Of a stretch of 64,000 bases of DNA, positions 44,620-54,346 are shown one piece after another. Every line of letters begins with the position of its first letter. Positions within the stretch are counted from its first letter, which is position 1. A program made the translations under genes and the position numbers. Under the pieces are notes generated by a model. That model was not told where the DNA came from. It saw only the letters and a list, made by a program, of their open reading frames with translations, and did not search any database. Source of the stretch: Gnomoniopsis sp. IMI 355080 (Eukaryota; Ascomycota; Sordariomycetes; Diaporthales; Gnomoniaceae); the NCBI GenBank assembly GCA_027946555.1, contig JAPEVC010000079.1:62001-126000 (forward strand), read 5' to 3'.

Positions 44620-47457
44620 ATGGCATCCTTCACCGGAGACGTCCTTTACCTGATGACGGTCATCATGTTCCTGGCATACTTCTGGTATGCAACCTCTCAC
44701 ACCCTCTCCCACGCCACTCCTCCCCACCACACCACGCAGACAGATGCTCCCGACGCAGAGGTGCCCGAAATTGAGGAAAACCATATCGAACCCTCCCAGA
44801 TTGACGGCAACCACATCGAAGCCCCCCAGATCGAGACCCCCAAGACCGAGGAAAGAGTCGCCCAGCTCCTCGAGACAGCGATGAAGCCGATCGTTGAGTG
44901 GCACGAGAAGCAGAAGCAGGTGGAGGAGAAAAGGCTGAAGGCCCTCGAGGCAGATCAGCACGCGATCAAGGTCAGACAGACGCTTTTCGAAAAGGTCACC
45001 GAGGCTCGACTCGCCCGCGCCGAAGCAAGCTCACGAGCAGCGGACAAGAACATGCTAGCCAAGGTCATGGCTGACGCTGAAGGCCTCCAAGCCACGGTCC
45101 GCCACGAAAAGGAGCAGCGCATGATGGCGCAGAGGCAAGCCGATGCCGCAGTCGCCGAGATGACGTGTCTCAGGGCCGAGCTTGAGAGCGTTCGCACCAA
45201 AGAAAGCTCACAAGCAGCGGGCAAGGACGTGTTGGCCAAGATCATGGCTGACGCTGAAGCCCTACGAGCCGCGGTCGAACACGAAAGACAGGGACGGATC
45301 ATGGCGGAGAAGAACGGCGATGCTGCAACTGCGGACATGGCCTGGGTGAAGAGTGAGTTGGAGCGCGTCCGCACCAAGGCCGACAACGAGAGCCAGTTGC
45401 GCCTTGCGATGGACAGGAAAGCCGAGGCCACAGCCGTTGAGCTCGAGCGCGTCCGCGCCGAGTTGGAGGAGAAACGTCAGCGCCAAGAGGCACAGCCGTT
45501 CATTGAGGCATTCAAGATGAGCGTCGCCATCGACCAGTTGGCGGACTTGCTCGGCGCCGTTCATCTCGGCGACGACGACGACGACAAGGACGACGACGAC
45601 AAGGACGACGACGACAAGGGCCTTGTCATCCACATCGAAACAGAGCCCATCCTATCCAGTGGTGGCGACGAGGAAAGCCCACAGCAAGAGCCTCTGGCCA
45701 CCTTGGGTGGTGAACCCAAGGATGTTGTGATGGCGTTCGAGGGCGAGATCAACCTGGCACAGGAGCACAAGGCGTCCGTCACCCACGTCGAAACAGAGCC
45801 TGTCCCATCCAGTGGCGGCGACGAGACAAGCCCAGAGCAAGAGCCTCTGGCCACCTTCAGTGGTGAACCCGAGGATGCCGAAATGGTATCCGAGGGAGAG
45901 GAGGTCAACCTAGCACAGGAGCCTCCTGCCCCCTTGGCTGAAACCGAGGACGCTGTGATGGCGTCCGAGGTAGAGGAGGTCCAACTGGCACCGGAGCCTC
46001 CGGCCACCTTGGGTGAGGCCGAGGATGCCGAAATGGTATCCGAGGACGAGGAGCTCAAACTAGCACACGAGCCTCAAGCCAACTTGGGTGAAACCAAGGA
46101 CGTTGTAATGGCGTCCGAGGGAGAGGAGGTCCAACTGGCACCGGTGCCTTCAGCCGCCTTGGTTCAACATGAGGACGCTGTAAAGGTGTCCCAGGGAGAG
46201 GAAGTGAGCCTAGCACAGGAGCCTCCGGCCACCTTGGGTGAGGCCGAAAATGACGAGGTATCCGAGGGGGACAGTGAGGAGCTGGACAAAGAGCTAAAGA
46301 AATACTTCCCTGAGGAGGATGCTGCCGAGTCGGCTGCGCCCGAGCCAATCGCCATGGCGGCGCCGGACACAGAGATAGAGCCGGGCCGGTCTGACTCGAA
46401 GGCCGACGCTGGCAAGACCACACAGTCCGACAAAGTTGAGGCGGCAGCCCCCGAGCCAATCTCCACGGCGGCACCGGACACAGAGATAGAGCCGGGCCAG
46501 TCTGACTCGAAGACCGATGCAGGCAGGACCACACAATCCGACAAAGGTGAGGCGACAGCGCCCGAGCCCGTCGATGCAACACCGATACAACCACACGTCA
46601 CACCACAGTACATATTTGGCAGTCGGCCCCCGAAGAAGCCTAAGGGCAAATTGCATCAAATCGGCCAACAAAAGTTTGAAGAGATAAAGAGGAAGGAGGC
46701 CGAAGAGATAGAAAAGAAGGCAGCCACGGGAGTGAAGCCAGGCCCTTCTGTCGCGAAGGCTGAAGCTGGCAAGACCATACGATGTGACAAAGGTGCCCAG
46801 GCGACGGCACTCGAACCCGACAAAATGCCGATACAGCCATGCGTGCCACCACAGTATATATTTGGCAGTCGACCCCCGAAGAAGCCTAAGGGCAAATTGC
46901 ATCGAATCGGTCAACAAAGATTTGAAGAGATAAAGAGGAAGGAGGCTGAAGAGATGGAAAGAAAGGCAGCCGAAGCTGCCAGGCGAACCCACTATTCATC
47001 AGAGTACTTGTCAAAGCTGCGGTACCACATGTTGAGCATCAATGTCCTCGCAAAATTGATGGGTTCTGCTTTCGAAGGCGAAGATTGGGTGGAGGGACTG
47101 AGAGACGACGACGAAAGCCTGGGTGATTTCGCCTTCTCTGAATTGACCTTGGCAAGTGCGGAGTCAGGTCCTCCGTACACGAAGGAGATGTTATTTGGAA
47201 TGATGTTGGCGTTCTTTGTCGGATACTTCTGGTTACGGGTCAATGACGATTTCCACCTGGAAAATGAGGATAAAGGCGGATATCTCTGCGACTACGAGAC
47301 TCAGCTCAGGGAGTACATTGACAGTCATCCCCCAGATAGCTTGCCAGTAAGTTGCGCTTCCCTCTTTCCTATTTCCAGCGACTTCGTGGTCACGAACGGT
47401 GCTGACCTCGCTTTCCCCTAGCCATCTCCAGAAGAGCCTGGCATGGCTTTGAAGTAG
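44620..47457 (+). CDS. Twin-membrane-segment repeat protein, unknown
   Basis: Two exons, 44620-47346 and 47422-47457, encode 920 residues. The 75-bp intron (GTAAGT donor, CTGAC branch, phase 0) adds a 12-codon last exon, PSPEEPGMALK plus stop. I do not recognise the family. One hydrophobic segment is at about 8-25 and a second at 857-874; both end in a similar YFW motif (AYFWYA and GYFWLR). Between them lie a Glu/Gln/Arg-rich coiled coil (about 80-300) made of two related 60-residue blocks, an Asp/Lys run (318-333), acidic tandem repeats of 25 residues (about 425-549), and two near-identical blocks beginning PQYIFGSRPPKKPKGKLH. The middle is probably disordered. The ends suggest membrane tethering at two points. 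Function unknown. Confidence 0.8.
45571..45618 (+). repeat. Asp/Lys microsatellite encoding three DDDDK units
   Basis: A GAC/AAG codon run inside the 920-residue gene encodes residues 318-333, in which DDDDK occurs three times in succession. The near-perfect GAC triplets suggest slippage expansion. DDDDK is also the recognition sequence of the animal protease enteropeptidase, which is very likely a coincidence. Confidence 0.85.
45892..46266 (+). repeat. Five tandem 75-bp coding repeats
   Basis: Five consecutive 25-codon units of the form EGEEV-LAQEPPA-L-E-EDAVM-S lie in frame inside the 920-residue gene. The units differ at several positions, so this is an old minisatellite. Earlier, longer and more divergent relatives occur from about 45620. 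Confidence 0.85.
46603..46971 (+). repeat. Pair of 123-bp direct repeats within the gene
   Basis: Copies at 46603-46725 and 46849-46971 are nearly identical at DNA level (about ten differences by eye). They encode PQYIFGSRPPKKPKGKLH followed by a charged helix. The 123-bp spacer between them also resembles sequence before the first copy, so the duplicated unit is really about 246 bp long. Confidence 0.88.
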
Positions 47458-47783
47458 AGGACGGTCGTCAAAGTCGAGCGGGTCCGCTTACATAATGCGA
47501 TGACGGATACAAAGTGCAGTGGTGGAAGGAGCCTGCCTACCCTGAAAAGGCCTATACCTGCAGACCTGCTGGGGAATTTGGGGGGAACCTAGAAAAAACA
47601 CCTACCTGAACTACCAATCAAAAGCTATAACCCACCTTTTTCCCGGAGGAGACCGCACCCCCCTGCTCTTTCTTTACCGGGGGATAACGACGACGACTGA
47701 TTCGGACTGAAGACTTCCACCATCCTCCCTCATACCAGTTTGGGATTTTTCACCATCGCTCTACATACACACGCGCCGCCACC
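47458..47783. other. Short intergenic region, eIF2D promoter
   Basis: Contains the 5' flank of eIF2D with pyrimidine-rich tracts (CACCCCCCTGCTC near 47657). The start sits in an optimal Kozak context, GCCGCCACCATG. No separate gene is seen. Confidence 0.55.
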
Positions 47784-49820
47784 ATGTTTAAGAAAAAGCC
47801 GCTCATCAAAAGTCTCGCTCCTCTGCGTTCCTCAGACCGTCGCCGACTTGCAGACCAGATCATCTCTGACTATCATATTGCAATCCCAAGTGCAGGTGAC
47901 TCAGCCTCAGCCCCTCTCTCACAAACCGAAAACGAGCCGCCTACTCATCAAACATCGCAAACATCACAAACACCGCATACACCGCAGGTGTCAGATGAGA
48001 CTATAAAGTCCGATGCCAACGCTCCTACTACCAGCACCGCGGGCGGATTGGCCAGCACTCGCAACAATCTCCTGCCTGAATCCACCTCTTCTGCCCGCTT
48101 CACAACAACATCTGGCCCCAACTCCACCCCAGTCTCTGGCACTGTCTACGTCGGCGCCCATCCAGGTCAGGAAGCCAGGATCCTGTGGATCCAATACGGA
48201 AAGAGCCCTGCTTTGATTCCGACAGTATATACTCTTTGGCAGAATCCCGACATAGTACCGCTCCTGCATACGCCTGATTTTGTGGCAGAGCAGAAGCTCA
48301 GGCAAGGTGCAGATTTGATGATCCCAGGCTTGGTCAAGGCGAGAGGATCAAAATGGGACTCACGAGCCACAAAAGGCTCTGTTGTTGCCGTGGCCGGCAT
48401 GACCAGGGACACTGTACCGTTGTGGGTTGGCACGTGTGAGATTGATATTTCACAATTCGGCGACGATTTCAGGTCTCAGAAGGGCATCGCAGTGAATGGT
48501 CTCCACTGGGAGGGAGACGAGATTTGGAATTGGGCTACAGTGTCTGGCGCTGGAGGAAAGGCGGCCCCGGCCAGCTTGGACGGATGGATAGGTCTTGGCA
48601 ATGGCGTGGATCATGCCCTCGAGCATTTGACGCTAAGCGACGCAGATGAAGATGGCGGGGAGGACGGTGGTGCGGCGCTGCAAGGTCATGCTGGAGCCGG
48701 CGGCGGCGGCGAATCTCAGCCGAAGGTCGAAGAGGATAACCATATACCAACCACCGATGAGGTCGACAAGGCCTTCCACCAGGCCTTTCTATATTCCATT
48801 CACAAGGCTAAACAAAGCAATAAGGGGCCCAATTACGGCTTCGACTTTCCTATCCAACCATCATTCCTCATTGCCAACATGGTACAGCCAAATCTGTACC
48901 ACCAATCTCAGCACTATAACATCAAGAAGACAAGCTGGAAGAATGCCAAAAAGTACATCAAGCACCTCGACAAGTCTGGTTTAGTCAAATCAAAAGACCG
49001 CAACGGTGGAGAGACGGTCATTCTCGGTATCGACTTTGAAGACCAACAGATTACCAGTTTCGTGCCATACAGGCTTCCTTCAACAAAGACCAGTGACGCC
49101 AAACCACCGGCAGCTGGATCATCTACTGACTCACCTTCAACGAACGACCCATCCAAGGGCCAGAAGCTCAACATCAAAACTGTCTACCGCGCAGCATCGA
49201 AACTTGTGCCAGACCTTTTGTCGTCCAAGACAGATTTCTACACTGCACAGCAGATCTCATCCGCAGTGAAGTCATATATCGACGAGCGGCCGGAGCTGGG
49301 TGGTCAGAGCAGCTCCAGCATCAAATTGGACGCCTTCATAGCCAACAATATTCTGGGGTCCAACGCTGCCCACGAGCAGGAAGACAGCAGGGTCATTGCC
49401 GCCGGTCGCATCAATCGGGGCGCACTGCAGAAACGCATTCTGGACGATAACCGCCTCTGTCAGCCGTATTTCGTCATTGAACGTAGCAGCACACAGGAGG
49501 CGTCTGAGCAGAAGCCCAAGCCTGGCCTTCCCCCTCATGTCCACATTGTGATCGAGAAACGCACAGGCACCAAGGTTGTCACTAGGCTTTCGAACCTTGA
49601 GCCTTTCTTCATCAACCCGAACCTTCTTGCCCCGGAGCTGCAGAAGAAGTGTGCTGGCTCTTGCAGTGTAGCACAGGCCCAGGGTGGAAAGACGGGCTTG
49701 CTCGAGATCACCATTCAGGGTGATCAGTCCAAGGTCTTGACCAGTGACGTTCTGCCGAAGAGAGGGGTCGATGTCAAATGGATTGATGTGGTAGACAAGA
49801 CAAAGCCAAAGAAGAAATGA
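47784..49820 (+). CDS. TMA64: Translation factor eIF2D (ligatin/Tma64)
   Basis: Intronless gene of 678 residues, close to the eIF2D norm. The N-terminus MFKKKPLIKSLAPLRSSDRRRLADQI is characteristic. A low-complexity Ser/Thr/Gln linker (about 40-115) precedes a PUA domain with VYVGAHPGQEARILWI and LMIPGL. A winged-helix block follows with SFLIANMVQPNLYH and KTSWKNAKKYIKHLDKSGL. A SWIB/MDM2-like block starts at LNIKTVYRAASKL (about 460). The C-terminal SUI1 domain is HIVIEKRTGTKVVTRLSNLEPFFINP (about 585-610) through QGGKTGLLEITIQGDQ. The protein acts on the 40S ribosomal subunit in non-canonical initiation and in post-termination recycling of tRNA and mRNA. It is a housekeeping gene, and its strong start context supports the chosen ATG. 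Confidence 0.96.
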   Translation: MFKKKPLIKSLAPLRSSDRRRLADQIISDYHIAIPSAGDSASAPLSQTENEPPTHQTSQTSQTPHTPQVSDETIKSDANAPTTSTAGGLASTRNNLLPESTSSARFTTTSGPNSTPVSGTVYVGAHPGQEARILWIQYGKSPALIPTVYTLWQNPDIVPLLHTPDFVAEQKLRQGADLMIPGLVKARGSKWDSRATKGSVVAVAGMTRDTVPLWVGTCEIDISQFGDDFRSQKGIAVNGLHWEGDEIWNWATVSGAGGKAAPASLDGWIGLGNGVDHALEHLTLSDADEDGGEDGGAALQGHAGAGGGGESQPKVEEDNHIPTTDEVDKAFHQAFLYSIHKAKQSNKGPNYGFDFPIQPSFLIANMVQPNLYHQSQHYNIKKTSWKNAKKYIKHLDKSGLVKSKDRNGGETVILGIDFEDQQITSFVPYRLPSTKTSDAKPPAAGSSTDSPSTNDPSKGQKLNIKTVYRAASKLVPDLLSSKTDFYTAQQISSAVKSYIDERPELGGQSSSSIKLDAFIANNILGSNAAHEQEDSRVIAAGRINRGALQKRILDDNRLCQPYFVIERSSTQEASEQKPKPGLPPHVHIVIEKRTGTKVVTRLSNLEPFFINPNLLAPELQKKCAGSCSVAQAQGGKTGLLEITIQGDQSKVLTSDVLPKRGVDVKWIDVVDKTKPKKK

Positions 49821-52800
49821 GAGGACTGAGCTCATCAGTAGATCACATTCGGAAGGAGAGCCAGAAAGCTTGCCATAGTACACCTGATAGATCACAATGC
49901 CAAGGCAGATAGTCTTACTCGCCAACCCAAGCACTGACTTCGGGATTTCGTGCATATAGTAGCAGAAGCCATCGCGTGGCAGAACGGGCACGATTTTGAC
50001 ATCAAGGTTTGCTCCGTGGTAGGATATTGCAACGTCGCTCCCGTTCGTGCGCTTCTGTGCCTACAGACCGATATTAGTTTAGTTCAGTTGCATCCGCATC
50101 ATGTGGATTCCGTATCCGTGATTTCCATGGAGGCCTGAAAGGGAATCTCTTGGTACGAATGCGAGGCCTAGCTCGTGTTCTAATTGAGGAAGCCAAGCAA
50201 AGCTAGAGGCTTTGGGCCGACATGCCTCATGAGGAAGAAAGCTTCAACACGCACACACGCACACGCCCACTATGACTCTATGGGTACTTGGAGGTACGGC
50301 CCGGCGGTCCTGTCCTACTGATGAGGTCCCACATACTACCCAACAAAAGTGGTTTATCCTTTGGTGGCAAAGTGTCAGTTCATTTCGTCACATTGTACGG
50401 AGCTCGATTGCCGCGAAAGTGTGCAACACTTGCTAGACAGTAAGAAGGGACAACTTTGAGACTCTAATTGCTCCGAAGCAATGCCGTAGAGATGAAATGA
50501 CTTTTTTTCTTTTTCGACTGGACTACTCTCAAACCTCTCCCCTTAGGCATCGATGGAGCCGATCTTTTCCGTGGCCCTGGAAGAGGAGGAAGAGGAAAGA
50601 GAGAGGAAGTCCCAAAACAAGTTGTTAAAGAGATTATTGCGATGATGATGATGATTACAACCTTGGGGCTTAGAAAAAGAAAGAAAAATCGGATCGCGAC
50701 TGGTCCCTCTGATGTTAAGTTACCTCTCGCTTGTTAACAAGCGTGTTTGATATCGAACGAGCAACCCCACACTGCGCAGTATACTAACCCCCAATATGTT
50801 AAGTACTTGCCTCTGGCTTGCTGAGGTAACGTCGTCGACGATGGGGGGGTAAGCCCATTAGATCTCTCGGGACCTTGGGTGGACTCCGATCCGACAAAGT
50901 TGTTTTGACAGGCTTGTAGTTGTTGGTTGCTGTGTTCCGCTTGGCAAGTGGATGATGAAATTTGGTTGGCGCCGAGATCTATGCACACACACCCGACACC
51001 TGGTGCTCACTTCGGGACGTGTAACAGTCGATCACTGGCGTCGCATCCGTAGCACCGATCGTCATATGCAAGCCCAACCCGGAACACGACCGTCTTATTA
51101 TCCTACAGTTACCACATATTCCTATGGTGAGTTATATTTCTCCCCCAGGGAAGCAAGCTTATTATTACGAGGGTCCTCTTTAAGCGCCCTGCTTTGATTC
51201 GTCTCTAGATTTTTTCCCAGAATGCGATAGGTAGATCACTTGATCTCAACATATCGTTTACTCTTTTAATACACCTGGACAATCTTAGTCCGCCAAGCAG
51301 CCGGAAGTCAATCATGATAAGGCAGCGAGACATTATATAATAATCATTTTTTGCGCGAGAGCACCGATTTCCGCTACATCATGATTCAGCAAATTGTGCA
51401 GGGACGTTAGGACATTACTCGAGTTCGTCCATCCAATCTTTGTTCTTTTTTCAACTGCAAGTCATCATGTCGAGTATCTGCACGGCTGTTTCTCAGAGTC
51501 ATGTCCTTGCGCACAAAGGAAAAGCGCTTGCCAAGTGCTGTGCGTAGCTGACTGTACCCATATCTATCTCTTCACACAACTGCATGTGTCTAGTGCGTAT
51601 TGATTGGCAGAGCTTAGACCTTGTGCTTGGACCAAGAATGTCCCAGCACTGAAAGAAACCTACCTGACTTTGAAGGTTCCAGTGCAAGGATGTTTGACAG
51701 CTCTCTGGCAGATCATTTGTGTTGCTGATCCGGTCTCCGGAACGTTGCGCAAGCTCGTGCTCTCTCTCCTTTTACCTAGGAATAACGACACCGTAGAATA
51801 AACGTAAGATGAAGAAAACAGCGGATACTACGTTCAACGAGGATCTAAAACGGCCAAACAATCCATAAATTTGTTTTTCCAAAATCCCACCAAATGAAAA
51901 GGAGAGAAACTCCCCGGTTGGAGAGCGCGCCCGCCCCTTTGTAGTACCCATAGTAACCATACAAGTGGCTAGCAGGGGTGTCCGACCGAACCGCTGTTTT
52001 AAGGCGGTTTGGGACGTTGAAATAAAGTTTGGTCTAAGACAGCCTCGCCAACTTTAAAACCGAAAACAGACAGACAGACTAAAGGCCGGGGGGCTGTTAT
52101 ACCCTATGATTTGCTCTCTCTTCCCCTCCCCAATCTCGATGGGGTATAGTATAGGGGAACGGCCTTGTCAAAAAAACATTCTCCTAGCGGGCCCTAAAAC
52201 GCGGGCCCTGAGAATTACGTGCAGGACGCGCGGTTTATTCCTTGCAGAGATTCGGGCTTTCTTGTTCTAGTAGAAAGACGATTACATAGAATGCTTGACT
52301 TTAGCAGGACTCACATTTTGATATCGTCCGATTTTTAATTTTTGATGTCTTTTGGGTTTTTTGAGAATTTGCCTCGAGAAAATGCTCCCAGTGAAGATGA
52401 CTGATTGCCTTTCAAGGAGTCCGGCTCCTGGTGACGCCGAGAAATTTTAATGCTATGTGTTTGGACGGTCCCTCTGGATGATAGTTCCTGCAAGAAATCG
52501 CGAAGTCAACGTTGCACGCTTTCCCGCAGTTCACCTTTTCTTTTTTGGTATTGTCGAGACGAATTGCGCCGATGGTCCAACCCGCCTTGGCTTCTTGTAT
52601 GAGTCGAGTGGCTGGCACAAACCTTTTTTTTTTTTTCATCTGTGCATGCGTTCCTCGGGATGAAAACCGGTGGGGACTCTTTCTTGGCTAGTCTTCCCTT
52701 TTTTTTTTTACGGGGTCAATGACCGTGGACTGCGCCAATATCATTGGTTGGATTGTGGGACCTCGCGGGCGACATTGCATGTTGCACTCACTGATGGAGT

Positions 52801-53592
52801 GTCGCAACGACTCGAATCAAATGTCTGGTAGCATTGGCGAAACATAACATCATTCATGATCGGTCCGGCGCCTGTGGGGCATTGCGGAAACGTTTCCCAC
52901 CTCCGCGTTCCGTCAATGACAGCCTGTGCCATTGTTTCAGGCAAAAAGTCACAAATCCCCTCCGCCCTCCCACATGGAGAGATAACTATCTTTGCGACAT
53001 TATGTTCGTCCTGATATTGGCAGTATTTTCCCCTGACGCTAGCACGCCGCGATCAAAGCTTCATCGTTGGGGGGTGTACATTCTGGTATCTCGACTTGGT
53101 GGATTATAGGGGTGTGGGCCAACAAAGGCTCGGTCAGACTTTCCATTCCGTCATTGTCCTTGAAATAGGGTTGATGAATGCAACTCGTTACGCAACTATT
53201 AACAAAGTTAGCTTAAAGGGTCCTGAGAGCTACCCGAAGCTCGATCTACATCTAGATGACAAGGAGACATGAACGCTCTTTTGGTCATGTAGTATGTACT
53301 GGGCGGACCGTCCCACTTTTAAGCGAGGTTCAATAAGCGATCTTCACCTGTGGGAACAACACATAGCTAGCGAGCTTGAGGCTCTTGAGCAAACTTTGCC
53401 AACTGTTTCAAAGGCTTTCCCGGTGCCATCCCGGGCATGCGTTCATCAAGTCGGGCAGCTGGTGTCATCATGTCCTTGCAGAGGGCCAGGACAGGGTTGC
53501 AATGGTTTCATCCGAGCATACGTAGGTAGCTTACAGTTACCCGTGAGCAAACCAAAAGACTACCTGACAGAACTTGAACGAACAACGGACCG

Positions 53593-53618
53593 GCCCCTCC
53601 CCCTCCCCCTCCCCCCTC
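53593..53618 (+). repeat. CCCCCT pyrimidine microsatellite
   Basis: A pure pyrimidine tract made of several CCCCCT-like units ending in CTCTC. It could adopt a triplex or i-motif-like structure. It lies about 730 bp upstream of the MFS start. Confidence 0.75.
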
Positions 53619-54320
53619 TCTCCAAATGAAGCCAAGGGACGCGATTCGCTTTGCGGTGTGAAAGGCCGATGACCTACCCTGCCGTCGGATATGTCACGGC
53701 GGATGGGTTGCCGAGAAAAAAACGGCCCCAAGCCTTTAGCAAAGTTTATTCCCAAACCCATGAGGCGCACGTCCACCTTGCTGAATACCTAATGCGACCT
53801 TGAAGGAGGGCGGGGAGGAAGAGGGCGACGCAACAGCTAGGGAGGTAGGGAGGTATAGAGGTTGCAAACGATTTTCGCTACCTCCAAAGTCTAGACCAAG
53901 CCGGAGATTTCCAATGCTGTTCCAATGTGCGTTCCGTATTTAAGGTTCTGGATGTCGATGAATCGAGATACACTTTGTACACGTCCGTCAAGATAAAAGG
54001 TCTGGACCGACCCGGATCCGAAGCACGACCTCCTGCAAAAAGTGGCTACCCATCCATCATCTTCATCATCACTTGCACGTGCACCTTTTCATGTAGGGTA
54101 GATAGGAATCCCGGGCCATCCAGGGATTTCACCCGCCGTCAGTATCAGCCGTCGGCACATCTACTTCCTCCTTCTCTCTTTTTGAGTCGAACGCAGGCAG
54201 GCGGCTCAGAATCCTTTTCTACTTGATAAAAAGGTCTGCTCGGGTTTCCCGGGGTGAACAAAAAACAGTCTCGAAAACCCAACCCGACGTTGAGACAATT
54301 TTCGGCCCTTTTCCGCCTCA

Positions 54321-54336
54321 CCCCCCCCCCCCCCCC
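54321..54336 (+). repeat. 16-base poly-C tract in MFS 5' leader
   Basis: A run of 16 C residues ends ten bases before the ATG at 54347, following TTCCGCCTCA. It lies in the probable 5' UTR, where it could slow ribosome scanning or vary in length between isolates. A base-calling length error is also possible here. Confidence 0.85.
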
Positions 54337-54346
54337 GCGGCCCAAC

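Larger units (their letters stand above)
49821..54346. other. 4.5-kb gene-free region with homopolymer tracts
   Basis: The longest stretch with no supported gene. It contains T runs at 52625-52638 (14) and 52699-52709 (11), a GATGATGATGATGAT microsatellite near 50642, purine-rich GAGGAAGAGG tracts near 50580, and a CCCCCT repeat at about 53593-53617. Frames at 52834-53109 and 53294-53629 were examined and rejected. It is the upstream region of the MFS gene and may hold a long promoter, a non-coding RNA or an undetected spliced gene. Confidence 0.5.

Noticed and set aside
46055..46992. Long minus-strand frames in the repeat gene
   Set aside because: Repeated coding sequence keeps the opposite strand open; there is no family signal.
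49272..49991. 239-codon minus-strand frame
   Set aside because: It runs mostly antisense to the eIF2D gene in a GC-rich region and has no domain, so it is a shadow.
53294..53629. 111-codon frame in the gene-free block
   Set aside because: The start looks slightly protein-like, but it ends in a CCCCCT repeat with no domain or splice support.
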